Positions 25,991 to 40,228 are shown, counted from the first letter of the stretch. The stretch: DNA of 64,000 bases from Anoplopoma fimbria (GCF_027596085.1 NC_072451.1:2014377-2078376); one strand, 5' to 3'. Program-made: numbers and translations. Notes: generated by a model not told the origin, from the sequence alone.

Positions 25991-26100
25991 TCTTTAGCTA
26001 ATGGTCCATGTTACAGCTACTCTGCACTCGGGTGGAGGGGGGGGATTAGGAGGGAGCGGATCAAAAAAAATGGCATCCCCTTGGAAACACATTATTCTGC

Positions 26101-26258
26101 TGTATCAACCTGTGTGTTGACCTGTGGAAAAATAAAGTCCAATACGCAAACAGTAACAATAAGTGAGTGCACAGACTGTGATGTGAGTCCAGAGGCCGTG
26201 TGATTGGACAAGTACAGTGTTACTGAGTGCATCATTAGGTTTTCCACAGGTTGATACA
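26101..26258. repeat. Imperfect inverted repeat, about 160 bases
   Basis: The left arm TGTATCAACCTGTG plus GGAAAA (26101-26131, with a 12-base internal duplication of CTGTGTGTTGAC type) is the reverse complement of the right arm TTTTCCACAGGTTGATACA (26240-26258). The loop is about 108 bases. It could be the ends of a small inverted-repeat element or a hairpin-forming sequence. Confidence 0.5.
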
Positions 26259-29200
26259 CTCTAATGAAAAAAAAAGTACTGAGCCGGAGATCAGACTGTG
26301 GGAGTTTCCAGGTGAGAATGTGTGATTGCGAATAGGGCGTTTCTAGAAAATGTTCAAATTGCTTTATTGAAACTGACGTAAATAAATACAGCTCAAAGAA
26401 AACTGCTTGACTTAGATAGGGAGATGTATTTGCAGATTATAAAGGTACACACAGTTGTGGTTCTTGTTAGAATAAGGAAAATAAGATAACAGATCTTTAA
26501 GTCTGACACAGTTGTTTGACTTTGCTCTTATGTAACTATAAGGGTTGTAAAAATCATTGCATTCTCCTTGTTCAAGCTTTTGTTGAAGATTTATGATGCT
26601 TACACTGAGTGAAATATTTAAACCAAAAAATAAAAAAGTTTCTTTAATGGCTACATTGTTACATGAAATAGAAATACACTAGATGTCATCATTTTATACA
26701 CTTTACCCTGAAATACAGCCGAGACAGAAAATTCATTACCCTTAAGAAGACTGTCATGTTGAAAGGTTATTAAATATTTTTTGCATCGTGGCTATGATGA
26801 CGAAACCTTTTATTCCTTTACGCTATATATGTTAAAGCCAGGCATATTTGGTATCTTTGAAAAGATTGAGATCTCCACCAGAGGTTTATGGATTGGCAGC
26901 ACAGCATGGGTTTGTAATGACAGTCCAGTAGATTAAAAAAAAGCATCTACATATACAGCATGGTTGACTTTTTAACCGCTGTTACTATTGGAATACTATC
27001 AAACTCCTGTTAATGCATTATAATGACCAATCTCTAAAAATCTAAAGATATTCAAAATAATAATAACTAAATCAATCATCTGCATGTTTTTTTCTGTTTA
27101 CATATAACCTGTCACTGAAGCAGATCTCTGTAATCTTCACAGCTCAATTGTGGTTGAAAACTTGCAGCCTCCCAAGCTTTTATGGTTTCAAATACACCCA
27201 TCACTCCGGCTTATTTTATTTTATTTTTGTATGGCACGTCTGCCAACAGCAATCTGACTTGTGTCACTTTCAAAACACCGTCTCGGTATCAGACGGATTC
27301 CCTGTATTCAACACTGACAGCCCCAAATGCAAGTGTTGGCGTCTGGCCAGCATCACTCACTGCGAGTGGAGGTTTGTGCGAAACATAGTTGTGGGTTTTT
27401 CTCACATGTAGTTTTGCTCGCAGCCATCATTCATCATTCGGGGTGAGTCTTTCAACACTCTATAGTGCAGGAGCAGGGCAGATAGAAGTCAGGAAAATAC
27501 GGGGCTGTTACACGCTCTCAAACGCACCGCTCAGTTTATTTAATGACAGTATTTGAACAACAAACTCCCAAATGTCAAAATCTTTTAGTAGGCACCGTGG
27601 AGGTTCCGCTGAGCAGGGTGGTAGGAAGGAAATTGGTAACAAATGAGGAAAAATATGATGAAATTCATGGAAGATCCCAGTAATCCCAACCCAATGAGCA
27701 CCAATGGGAGCAAATAAGGGATTATCTTTTGCAAGAATTTCAGTAAAATCCCTGTTAGTCTGTTGTTGTTAGAGGATTTTAATTAATTTCTAATATCTTC
27801 CGGTGTAAAGTTGCCTGATCTACAACTCTACACTGCAACACAAGCAAACGCTTTTAAAGTAAAGTTTGTCATCATCAGTCAACGATTGATATATCGCTGG
27901 TCCCAATGCCAAACCTTTTACTGGCCTGTAAATGCTTCCAGAAGCTTTGCCGGTGCAAAGTCGTCCTCGAAATAAAGACAGTGAGAGATGGGACTTTGTT
28001 TCATGGACGATTAAAAGTTCTATCGTATCACAACCAGACAAAAGTTTAAGTTTAATATATGTTTCTGTAACATTCAATGTACAAGCAGAGATATGTAGCT
28101 CTCAGGTGTATCACTATACGTCCTAAAAGAAAGTAATATGTATTTTTTTATCATATTGTAGCGTTCTTTTAACCGGTATCTTTGAGATAGAACAGGTTTT
28201 CAACTTTTTTTTCACATGCTCTCGGGTCATCAGACTCACTCAGCACATTAACCACCCCATATATTTTTCATTTAACACAGGAGCTTCACATAACCTCGAT
28301 GGCACCGAGCATCTCTCCCTCTCAACTGTCCTTGAACACAACGCTGAATCTCTACCAACTGTAGAGGTGACCTCTGCCCAAATGTATCCCGCGGAGCATT
28401 ATAAAGGCGAGAAAAACACAGATAACAGCAGATAACGTTTTCAAGCCAAGCATTGTGCGTTGAAGCTCAGCTTGACATTTGGTTAACCCACATGTATCAT
28501 AGATCTATGAAACATAACACTAGATGCTCAGGGAGTCCTCTGTGGGGGTTGTTTATCTCTTGATATATAAGGCAAGGAAAGAGAACTGAACGTATTACTG
28601 TGAAGGTGCTTAAAAAACATCTTAGGTCTTCTTCCTACTACTCGGAAAAAACCAATGATTCAGCTCATTAGGCGCTGTTGGCTCTACATGGAGCGTCACA
28701 GTTTGAGACGTAGATCCACTGACAACACAACATTTGATGAGTTGGGAGTGAGATGGAGTTGGCTGAGCAGGTAGTGAAAAGAGGGTTTTAAGAGCTTTTT
28801 TTTTCTAAGAGCAGCTCCGGACAAAGACGGCGGTGACATAGAACCAAAACTCAGTCCCTCCACTGGACGATCAGCTGATTAAGTTCCTGATTTTGCTTTC
28901 CGGCTACGGTTTTCAATCATGCCTCTCATGCGTGTCAGACAGAAGAACATATGTGCTGCAGTTTTAATCAATCACCAGCTCACATTTCACACACGTTACA
29001 CTAACATAATTGTGATTGTTGGATAATCTGTCTGGTTTTACCGTGTGTCATTTGACCGCGTCTAAAGGCAAAAGTGTTTTTTAACATAAGGTCAAGAACT
29101 CTATGTCTTTTGCAGTGTATTTGTAGTCCGTTTAGACCATCTGTCCTCGCAAGAAGTTCATGATGTTGTGTGAAAAACAATTAAGATGAGCTTTAGAGAT

Positions 29201-29755
29201 ACTTTCCAACCCCGTCCTTCCTTTTCCTTTTCCTTCTTTCCTCCTCACTATCACTGCGTAAAGCGGGCATGAATGTTGAATTCTCTGTTTTTTAAATGTG
29301 ACAAAAATTGATGGAAGCAGCCTGTTCAGACACAGTCCCACAGGAATACTGAGGTATCACTTTCATTTTTTTGACAATGTCAGGGAAAAATGTCAAGTGA
29401 TAAAGTGGCGTTAAGTATTCACATTTTGACATTGTGTCATGTCAAGGTAAAGCTAAAGGAGTTGGACTTAACTTCCTGTAACAGGATTGCTGGCCTCTAA
29501 CACAGTACATCGCCCGTAACCGTTGGCAACCACTATCCAAACATTGCTTGACAACACTGAGTCGGAGAACTGCCTTTAAAGGGATTTGTGTGAGGGGGTC
29601 GAGCTCAGTTCGAATGAATTTCCTCCCGGGCACTTTGGATGTTTGAGGTTTGATTGACTGCGTTTTTCAACTCGTTCAACGACCAGGAAATTGCATCACA
29701 AAGTCAGCAAAATGAGTGCGGCTTGAGTGTGTCGTCTTTTGTGTGTCGTCTTGTG
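26259..29755. other. No recognised gene
   Basis: Mostly AT-rich DNA. The patch at about 27145-27440 has a RUNX-like TGTGGTT and CpG words but no strong case. The region 28640-28930 has mixed composition without recognised repeats. No splice-bounded frame with known motifs. Confidence 0.35.
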
Positions 29756-29774
29756 TGTGTGTGTGTGTGTGTGC
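29756..29774 (+). repeat. Short (TG)n array
   Basis: About nine TG units. Confidence 0.9.
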
Positions 29775-29882
29775 GGGTTTGCAAGTGCACATCCCTGCAA
29801 AATGCTTGTCAGTGTGTGCATGTGCATCTCTGCAGGACTAGCTCCCTGTGTGACTGCTCCTGATTATATCACACATATACTT

Positions 29883-30279
<397 letters not shown>

Positions 30280-30630
30280 GCATTTCAGGGATTTAGACGA
30301 TGTTCTTATCAAGCCGCAAAGCAAGTGCCGCGTTAGAATGAGCGTAAATTAGTGGAAGCGGTCAGGTGAAAGGGTCGGAGCCCCGGCACGTCGATAATAG
30401 AGGTAACGGATGATTAGAGAATAATCAGGTGGCAGATAAAAGAAGTCGGAGCCAGGAGGAAAATGCACAGGCTGTTCTGAACCAGGCAGGAGCTAAATTA
30501 GCTGCAAGCCGAGGAAGATAGCAGAGCAAAAGGGGAGAAATCAAATTTCAAATCAACTCTCATTGCTAGATATTATCAATTTACAATGTTCAGCACAGTC
30601 TGGGACGTGATTTAATTCATATTCTGATTT
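30280..30630. promoter_or_regulatory. Candidate conserved non-coding block
   Basis: Repeat-free, with 'gagcgtaaattagtgg', 'ggatgattagagaataatcag' (paired homeodomain-type cores, near-palindromic GATTAGAGAATAATC), 'tgccgcgttag', 'gtcggagccccggcacgtcg' and 'ggagctaaattagctgc' (GCTAAATTAGC). It directly precedes repeat copy C. Confidence 0.3.
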
Positions 30631-30654
30631 TATAAGCAGCACACTGTGAAAACG

Positions 30655-31003
30655 GGGACTGAGACAAACGAGGACAACTTTTAGGTAACGGCCTGTCAAT
30701 CATGAGGTTGCTCCGCCCTATAGCATACCCTGCTTTATGGTCTGTTTGACTGTAAATGGAGCATCATTTACTAAATGAACATCATGCTGTATTGAAGAAG
30801 ACTTGAAACTAGAGATTGAGACCATAAACTCATGTTTACAATGTTTACTGAGGGAATAAATCAAGAGAGAAGTAGAGTCATTTTCTCATAGACTTCTATA
30901 CAACCAGAGGAGTCGCCCCCTGATGGACAGTAGAGAGAATGCAGGTTTGAAGGCACTGCTGCATTGGCTTCACTTTTTAGACTTGAATGTTGTCGCCTGG
31001 TTA
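30655..31003 (+). repeat. Dispersed fish repeat, copy C
   Basis: It lacks the first third of copy A. The 190-base core is at 30732-30921, with two differences from A and one from B. It ends 'gttgtcgcctggtt'. The edge is inferred from comparison with copy B. Confidence 0.85.
30912..30926 (-). promoter_or_regulatory. Weakened CTCF-like motif inside repeat copy C
   Basis: Minus strand CCATCAGGGGGCGAC differs from the CTCF core at position 4 (T instead of C or G); the rest agrees. Confidence 0.3.
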
Positions 31004-31572
31004 CATCTCAGTTGGATTTATGGATTGCTGCATTAATCCAGTATGATTTAATCAATGTGGAAGCAAGACTTTGATCCACATAACCCATGGTTGACTCCGA
31101 ATCCTGTAGTGTTTAGTGCTTAGTGCTCCAGATCCTGGTTTCCAAGCCTTATCGGATTTATTAATCAGTGCTGGAAAAATGTTCTCTTGAAGTCACAGGA
31201 TCTGTTTGATAAAATGTTCATATTTAAATTACTGAAGGGCTTTCCCTATGAGGTAATGCATAATAGGTTCAATCATGTGGAATATCTATCGTCCTAAACT
31301 AGCAATATTCATCTTTTTTTAATCGGTGAAAGGTCTGCCTTAATGTAATACCAATATATGATTTTGGAGCATATATTTTCTCATATTCTTGGATTTTAGC
31401 CTTGGGCATATGTAATAATTCAAAGAATATTTGAGAACATAAATGTAGTCAAGAGTGACGCAAACAATAAAATCTGAGATTTACTTGAATTGGGGTCCTC
31501 GATGTTTTTATATTTCATTATGACATTATAAAATGCTTTAATGATACAAGGTAACAATTGTGTTTTTGTGAC
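31004..31572. other. No recognised feature
   Basis: AT-rich unique-looking DNA. Confidence 0.35.
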
Positions 31573-31790
31573 ATTAGAATAAGCCCTTTGTATGTACATA
31601 CAGAGTAACTCCTTCTCACGGAGTCGGCCACCATGTTTCTACAGTAGCCCAGAATGGACAAACCAAACAATGACTCTCTAGAGGGTCTCCGTAGTTCTTT
31701 CACATGGCTGATACGCTGGAGAAGTTTCATTTGGATGCAATCTGCAACTTCAATGCTAGATAATGCCAAATCCTACACATATAAAGGAAG
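31573..31790 (+). repeat. Dispersed fish repeat, family S
   Basis: 'gagtcggccaccatgtttct', 'acagtagcccagaatggaca', 'aaccaaacaatgact', 'gcaatctgcaacttcaatgc' and 'aaatcctacacat' follow, in order, the consensus of a common fish short repeat ('...cagtagtccagaatggacaaac...caacttcaccactagatg..actaaatcctacaca'). Single copy in this window, so the call rests on recall. Confidence 0.65.
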
Positions 31791-32089
31791 AAATAATAAA
31801 CATATAAAGTGGAAATATGTTTTTATTCCTTATCTTTTAAATCAAGATGCAACCCAAGGATTTTTCTTGCCCACCTCAGTGCTAATATATGACATGCAAT
31901 GACAACACAGTAATGTAATTCAGTGTTTTTCCCATAAATCTTTTCAGTTACCAAAACTTTTATTTGTACCCAAGCCCCTTTTATCACAGACACCCAGATC
32001 ATTTTATAAGACAACGTACGTAGAAAGTGACAAATGAATGTCCCATCACGATGCCTTTTAAGTTAATCTATCAAGTGGAAGCTGAATGC
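31791..32089. other. No recognised feature
   Basis: AT-rich spacer. Confidence 0.3.
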
Positions 32090-32555
32090 CCCGTCCTGAA
32101 TTGAACAGATCAGCACTTTCCTCCCCAGTCCTGACTTTCTGGATGTCATGTCAGCAAAGCACCGCCAACTGTGTCAGGGATTACACTCTGCGTGTGGCCA
32201 CTACAAATTCTTGACTGGCACTATTAGACCGATGTATATTAGGCCTTGAACCCCTCCCCCCCCAGATCTCATCTAACACCACCTCCCTCACCCCCTCTAC
32301 AACTCCCCAGGCAAGGCAGAGGCACTATTTTCGGCCTCTGGGCCCAGTGCTTGACATACTAATTATATAACAGCGATGCAAGCTCACTTTTTGCTGCTCC
32401 ATTTCTTTTCTGTGCCATAGTTTAGTGTTACACTCGCTCTTTTCTTCGTCAGCAGACGAGCCGTGAGGAGCCTCGTGTGGGCTTCTGCTCCTCCTGGAGA
32501 TGTATAGATTTATACACACTGTCTGTTGCATGCTGGGTGTCGAAGTGTCGTGTCC
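32090..32555. promoter_or_regulatory. Possible conserved non-coding block
   Basis: Repeat-free, mixed composition. It includes 'actattttcggcctctgggc', 'gacatactaattatataaca' and 'gcgatgcaagctcac'. A C-rich run at about 32250-32262 is the only simple sequence. Confidence 0.22.
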
Positions 32556-33120
32556 GCATTATTTCACACATAGAGACATACTGAAACCTCGGCCTTCATT
32601 TTGATCTTAACTACACACCCCCATGTCGCGGCCGGTAAATATATTCAAATTTGTCACAATCATGTATTATTATGAAAAATATGCATGCAGTATTACCTTT
32701 GTAGATGTACCAGATAAACACATGAATTGATGTATAGTAAAGCCAAAAGCCTGTGGATGGATTTCAGACAACAGCCCTGATGTGAAAAGTAAAAAATTGG
32801 ACCATTTTACTCTTAGAAAATAATGCTAGCGTTGGTAGCAAATTGCAGCTCTTTTATCTCTTGAGGTAATTGTGCGTATGTGTTACTGTGTGTAGAAGCT
32901 AGCCGGAGTTCATGCATATGTGCATATTTCACTGCAGGATATTGATATATGCTTATATGTGTGTGTTTAAAAAAAAAGGTGTATTTGTGTCGGTGCCTGT
33001 TTGTTTGAATGTGAGAGTGTGTTTGTCATTGCTTATAAGTTTACCAAATATTTACTGATCGCAGCGCAGTTCGCAGTTTATGATGAATAATTGGCCACAC
33101 CATACTGCTGGGTCCGCTGG
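32556..33120. other. No recognised feature
   Basis: AT-rich DNA with a poly-A run at about 32969. Confidence 0.35.
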
Positions 33121-33210
33121 AGCTGCTGCAGTAAGATGAGGTTTTCTAAAGGGACTCTGGTGCAAGGAAACACTACTGCTTTGGTCCACAGGGGCCGCCA
33201 AAATCTCAGC
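33121..33210 (+). repeat. Dispersed fish repeat, family T, copy 1 (short)
   Basis: 'gctgcagtaagatgaggtt', 'aaagggactctggtgcaagg', 'aaacactactgctttggtcc' and 'acaggggccgccaaaatc' match the T copies at 54.5 kb (plus) and 60.7 kb (minus). Only the first part of the family is present. Confidence 0.7.
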
Positions 33211-35768
33211 TGAGACCCTCACTATAATTGTGGTGTTCCTCATGGCTCCATTCATGTTCCTCTCAAGTTCTCAATGTACATACATGCGTCCTCTTGGTTA
33301 GGCAAAAAAAAAAACATTCATTATGTATCAGTAATTACCTGTTCAAACCTTTTTAGTGTCCTCGTTTCTGGGTCTTGGTTGGTAAATAATGGTTATCAAG
33401 CTTTTGTGGTTAGAGTCCATAAAATTGAAAGGACTCTGACTATTGAGCACAGACACAGGAAGACATCAGCTTCTTTTAACCCCCTTTTGAAAACATTTCA
33501 TTAATAAAAGAGCTTCTTGAATGTTGTACTCTTGCCAAAAACACTTTTTAATTTGTGTTTCTCGCTCCCTGCTTTCATTCTTTCAAAACATTATGTGACC
33601 TTTTTAAGGAAAATGCTACGTCTAAAAAGATTACCATTATTATTATACGATCTATATGAGCATATATGTGCAACAGCTATATATCTATTTACCTGCCTGC
33701 CACATTGTATTTCCATTTGGATGTCTTCTTGTCCAGGTTTGCGTTCACGCTTGTCAGTATGCATTTGAGTGCTAGATAAAGCTATATACATGTACGCACC
33801 TGCTCTAATGTGTTAGTGCACGTGTGTGTGAATTTGTGCAGCCACCAAGTAAGGTAGCAGGTGACAGAAAACGTTATTCAAATCATGCTTATCCCCTTCT
33901 GACTGCTAAAACCAGACATTTATCCGTCTGATGAAAGTAGTAACACACACCAACGCTCATGCTCTAACAGAGGATTTGAACCACTGTAGTCACTCTTATT
34001 CCCAAAAGCCCATGTGGGATTTGATTCTGGACACTTGCAAGGTGTTGTTATTGTTCCTCTCTTATTATTTAAATATTCAATTTGGGCCAATGCCAGATTA
34101 TTGGTAGTAACAATAATGAGAGGCAGATTTCTTTTTTTGTGGCGCTTCCTGTCGCTGAGTGTCCTCTGTCCTTCCTCTGTGTACTCCTGTTAGTTCTGGG
34201 ACTACGCTCAAGGATTTTGGAAGTATTTGTGCCCCAATTACCATATCTGTGGATGAAAACTGAGGGAAATACATTCACAATGAGGATGTATTTTCCTTAT
34301 TTTACCACAACCAATTATACAACCACCTTCACATGACCAAGTTAGTAGGGTATTTAGCATTTATTTGTGATTAGTTTAGCCCCCCCTGTTGGACATATCT
34401 GCATACCCTGAAAATGTAGGAAGCTACTTCTTCCCTGTTTTTATTGTTTAATGCAAACATATGACCTGAGTCAAAGTTCATTTCGGCCATCTTTGTTTTT
34501 ATTAAAATGCCGTGCGGCTCTGGGAATCCTTGGAGAACAATCGTTTGTAAGTAAATCAATTCATTTATACCAGGTAACATAATATACGTATACATTTAAT
34601 TTTATTTTATACATTTTGACGAATGCTTTGGAATGCCTTGTGTATTTATACTTAACTGGAATTTCGGGTTTTACAAAAGAAAAAAACCTGAGAAACATTT
34701 CTCAAGACATGCAAGTAGAGACAGCTCTTCACCACGGTCATTACTCAAGCCTCTCAAACCTCATGTATCTGTCTATGTGTGCACATAAGACATGAACACA
34801 GAGGATAGAATATTAAGAATTTAAAAAATAATAGCTTTATCAAAATGATAGGACCAGTATAGACCACAAACATAAGCATCCCACAGCAGGACCAACCACC
34901 AACTAACCTCCAGCTCTTTATAATCTGTCTATCTAATTTTAATCATATACGCAGTGATGATGACCATGACTTTAAACAAATGTACTCTTCCTTTTAGAAT
35001 TTAAGGCAACAGAAAAACTCCTTCTTAAATATCTAGCTGTTAAACGTTAGTTCTTCCTGATTGGTGCTGGGCAGATTGCATTAACAGTGCTCACCTTGTC
35101 CTAAACCTTTTCTGCTTGAGCGGGCTGCCTGTGTGTGGTAGTGGAAAAGACTTAACCAAGCAACTCATCCAAAACATCGAGCTGCGCTAATTGTCTGTGT
35201 GAATGTTTATAGGTCTTGGGCAGTTCCACTGCTTGGAATGGAAATAACAATTGCAACCTTTTGTAGCTCCAGAGGGAGCAACGTGAATTCTTGGCAACAT
35301 CGATCGGGTCTGAAGAGTAAAAGCTTTGAAATGAGAAGAATTTTGAGGATGAGGAGTAACAAAGGAGTGAGTTAGCCAGACTAATAATAACTAATAAAGG
35401 CACCAGATTTTGATAAGGAAGAAGACCGCATTAGATTAAAAAAAGACAATATCTCTGGTTCTGTTAAAAAATATTTAATGTCTTTTTTAACTGTCTAACA
35501 AAGTTCAAAAGGGCATTGCTAAATTGGTGCAGTACTCCTTTAATATCAAAAATGTTGCTTAATTAATGCTGGTTTGATCTTTTGAAACCCAATAATCCTA
35601 TTAAATCTCCCTTGAGGCTTATTAGCTTCAAAGTTCTACATAATACATTATGTATCTGCTTGTTTCAGAGCTTAACTGAGACTATATGAAGCTTACATGG
35701 AGCATCATTTTCAAACCCAAGACACATACCAAATGGATACTTATGCATTGTATTCTTTGTAATTTAGC

Positions 35769-35770
<2 letters not shown>
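33211..35770. other. No recognised gene
   Basis: AT-rich DNA. 'agccccccctgttggaca' at about 34379 resembles the end of the A/B/C repeat ('gtcgccccctgttgg') but nothing else of the repeat is present. No exon. Confidence 0.35.

Positions 35771-35802
<32 letters not shown>
35771..35802. repeat. (AT)n dinucleotide array
   Basis: About 16 perfect AT units; the only AT array of this length in the window. Confidence 0.95.
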
Positions 35803-35803
<1 letters not shown>

Positions 35804-36129
35804 CATCTGCAGAAACATTTGGATAACCCTGAGACTTTAAGAATCTGTGAGTTTTGTAACAACTCTCACCTGTTTAACTTACTGTATGTTTAGGATAATC
35901 ATCAGGGCATAAAACCCAGTTCATGATGAAGGAAAGTAATTGTTGTTTCGCCCTTTTGCCAGGAAAACATTTTGGCATTTTGCGTTTCTACAACCAAAGG
36001 ATACATTGAACATGGACGTTATATTTTATTTTGTTTTTGGACGTTTTTCCTTATGGTTGGTGCATGTATAATAGTTCAACGAGCGATGATCAGTGACATA
36101 GTATTACGATTAATGAATACAACAACAAG
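35803..36129. other. No recognised feature
   Basis: AT-rich spacer. Confidence 0.3.
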
Positions 36130-36265
36130 AAAGTCCCCCAGGACTTGATACGAGGGGTAACGGATAAGTCAATCAAACACAGGAGACCGTTGTTCACGTC
36201 ATGTAATGTTGATATGCCTGTTAAATAACGCTAAACCCAACGACTCGTCTCACACCGTTAACAAC
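36130..36265 (+). repeat. Dispersed fish repeat, family P, partial copy
   Basis: 'caatcaaacacaggagaccg', 'ttgttcacgtcatgtaatgt' and 'gttaaataacgctaaaccca' align with the copy at 37.73 kb ('acaaacacaggacaccgctgttc...gtcataaagt'). Old and short. Confidence 0.5.
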
Positions 36266-36532
36266 GTGGCATTGATACAAAACTCATATGAAACTAATCT
36301 ATGACACTTCAATTTCGTTCAGAAATGCCATCATTCAACACATTTGTGGTGTCAGAAACAATGATAACATCTCTTTTTGGCTGGGTTTTTCATTTATTCT
36401 AAAAAAGCCAGACGTTTTTCCTTATTGTACATTCCACAACACTACATTTATAATAATAGCTGTTTTTTTTAAAACAATGATTAAGTGTCTTTGTTTTAGT
36501 CTGGGATTTTCCTCTAATGCTTGATGAAGGAA
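36266..36532. other. No recognised feature
   Basis: AT-rich spacer. Confidence 0.3.
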
Positions 36533-36595
36533 TGAGATGAATGTAGGGTGGATGAAGATGAAGGATGATGACGGATGATGATGGATGAAGCTCTG
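36533..36595 (+). repeat. Degenerate GATGA/GGATGA repeat
   Basis: Successive 'ggatgaagatgaaggatgat' and 'gacggatgatgatggatgaa' phrases, decayed. Confidence 0.7.
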
Positions 36596-36926
36596 AGGAG
36601 GAGGGTTGAACCAGAACAAGATCGTACTGAAATATCTACCTGACAACTGCTCGGATAAAGCATTTTATTATGCTGTTACCATTTTTCACACAAACTTTTG
36701 ACGCTGAGTGGTATTTAATATCTGCTTCCCACTTTGTACTTCACACAGAAGAACAGTCTTCGTTTTGCAAATGATTCAGAAGTCATGTCTGTGACAAGAC
36801 CACACACGCGATCCGCTGATGCCGCTGTGCTCACCACTGTTCAATACCCGTGAAGAATGCTATCTATTCTTATCTATTCATAACTGAGAAGCAACACGGA
36901 GGGGCCTGGTCAAGGTTGAGAAAGAA

Positions 36927-36944
36927 CCCCCCCCCCCCCCCCCC
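36927..36944 (+). repeat. Poly-C run of 18
   Basis: Uninterrupted C x 18, 56 bases before a TG array. Homopolymer C runs of this size are uncommon in fish DNA. Confidence 0.9.
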
Positions 36945-36998
36945 AGCGGAACAGGCCAAAACAAAAGATTCTGGTTGTAAACAGACTGGAAGCAGCTG

Positions 36999-37725
<727 letters not shown>

Positions 37726-37920
37726 GTATAGTGGATGGATCATACAAACACAGGACACCGCTGTTCCAGACCAGTGTCATAAAGTAGCATGTTTTTCTGT
37801 TACTCTGTTTCGGTACGTATTTGAATTAATTTACAAACTTATTTTGATCCCAACCATGAGGTTTTCCCCAAATCCAACAAAGTGAGTTTGTTGTTGAAAC
37901 GCAAACATGTGCTAGTCAAT
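37726..37920 (+). repeat. Dispersed fish repeat, family P, plus copy
   Basis: 'ggatcatacaaacacaggac', 'accgctgttccagaccagtg', 'ctgttactctgtttcggtac', 'acttattttgatcccaacca' and 'gaggttttccccaaatccaa' follow the known order of this teleost repeat. The copy at 56.75-57.0 kb is its reverse. Confidence 0.7.
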
Positions 37921-38160
37921 TTTAGAATTGTTGTGCTATTTATTCACCCTCCCATAAGATTTTGTTAATCAAACTACTTTCATAAAATGTCAAAATCACA
38001 TTGGGAAAAGGTAAACAAAAAAATAGATATCCAGTTTGTCCAACAACACTAGGCACACATGACATTTGTGTGTCTAGGTGTATGTTTTCATGTCTACACA
38101 AAGGACATGGGAAGAGAAAAACCAACACATAATGAGAGGCGGCCTATGTTTATACATGCA

Positions 38161-38163
<3 letters not shown>

Positions 38164-38241
<78 letters not shown>

Positions 38242-38254
38242 GTGTGTGTGTGTA
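38164..38254 (+). repeat. (TG)n dinucleotide array with one TA interruption
   Basis: Perfect TG to 38239, then TTAG, then five more TG units. Confidence 0.97.
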
Positions 38255-40224
38255 TTTGGCTTTAAGCAGCAGCCATTCAGCGGATCAGGTCCTCCATCGC
38301 TTTGTTCCATAACCATTCAGTGATCCAGTCAAAAACCTCTGGGTCTTTTCAGCGTCCACAGTCAATATTGACATCTCTAATGGAACCACATCTGCAGGTA
38401 TAGTTTCCTCCCCCGGTCACTGCGACTCTCTCTCTGGAGGAGCAGTTCACACTATGAATCAAACTCTGAAATCACCATTACTCCCCACTTTATTATTACC
38501 CAATTTACACTACAGAAATAGTTTTTTGCGTTACATTCCGACTCATTCGTCGTGCCGAACAGCATATTGGTGTATAAATGCCAGAAAATCATATTTAATA
38601 AGTATTTAATAACCAAAGTTAAGGGATGCTTATCAAAAGTAGTTTCAAATATAGGCATTGCTATTAGAAAAATCAAGGTGGGGCTCTACTGCCGGCAACA
38701 CATCGCCTCACGAGATTTAAGAACTTCTCCTTTTTCCATAATGTTGTCAGACACTAAATAATAACAATCTGAGCCTGTCACGGCAAAAACAATAACTTTT
38801 TGGGGACGTAGCTTGAGGGTGCCACATCGTCCCGATATGATAACATTGAAGCCTGTGAGCTTCTGCCGTCTGCAGCGCTCTCACTCGGTACTCGACCAAT
38901 TTCTATAATTGTTGTCCTCGTTAGAGCTGTTAGTTGCTCTTCTCTCCCAAACAAAAAGTACTGTGAAGAAGCAAGCAGACAACGAGTGAAACCGGCAAAA
39001 TGTCGAGAAAAGATTGTCATTTTCTGTAAACTCATATCTCTTATTCATTCATGGACTACTTTATTGCCTTTGTTCAAGCCCTGTTAAGGAAGAAGTCAAG
39101 TATTAAATGCATTATAAAGAAACAAATGACGAATATATGAACGTTACAAAAATTCAGAGGTGCACGAACAAGCGCCGCGACCTCTTGCGGACCCTTTTGC
39201 ACACGACACACAGCCAGTAATAACGTCATTTTGGGATTCATTGCGGTGAAAAGGTCCAGGTTGCAAAATACCAAAGTCCCCTTTTAACACCTGTGGAGTG
39301 ATTCACCTTGTAGCTAATCTAATAATTGGTTAGAATGTTTCTTTTTAATTATATTGTAGAGTATTACAGTGTCTCTTTACCGGAAAATCCTCTTTTATTC
39401 TTTTATCAATCATTCCTACTGGGTATGGTAATATCATCTTCATTGTTGTGATAACAACAGTGCAACAGGGCAGAAGCGGCAGCGTGCAGACCGTCGGAGA
39501 GGTCGTAGACACGCCGCCGTTCTGTAATATTGTTAACTGAAAATTACAGTATTTGGAAGAAACAAACAAGTCTGTCAGCTGTAATCATGCGTTCAGCTTT
39601 TGCAGACCAAACAACTGCGCCTCCTTGTTCAGTTCTGACTCACAGCAGCTGAGCACGGACAGATTTTCTGTGCAATTATGGATTATGACCAACATCTCCA
39701 GCGTCTTCCACTTTCTGTTTCACCTCCAAATAAGTGGTTTTGACAAGGTTCAACTTTACTGTCTATATACAACACAGTGAAGCACGACTCCCTCCATGCT
39801 GCACACACACACACTTTATAAAAGTAAGACAAAGAAAATACATGAGAATAGAAAAGTGTAAAACTAAAGTGTTGTAATCATCATAATCATAATAGTAAAT
39901 TATTGCATCGTTGCACAGTTTCTAATGCTAATCTTCCCTTTGCATTGAAGTTTTGTGGCTTGACACAGACAACCAGTTTTGATCAATCGTACTGTGAATG
40001 TCATCAATCAAAACGCCGTCATATCGATCACATCTTGACAACGACATCACGACTGATCCCGATGTCGTTTTTATTAAAAGGTCAATATTGACCTGGCCCC
40101 TCTGTCCAGTGCACAGATGACACGAGGTGCGCTTGATTTAGTGTCTGCTTCTCCTGCCTGCTGCCTAAACATCCTGAAGAGTGGACACATGACTTCCTGG
40201 ATACGATGTCATCAAGAGCTCCCA

Positions 40225-40228
<4 letters not shown>
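38255..40228. other. No recognised gene
   Basis: Unique-looking DNA. Two moderately CpG-containing patches (38770-39010 and 39430-39540) hold no supported exon. There is a short CA run at 39801-39814. Confidence 0.35.

Noticed and set aside
34377..34395. Fourth CTCF-like site 'ccccccctgttgg'
   Set aside because: Two mismatches to the core, including the invariant C after the G run; probably a repeat relic.
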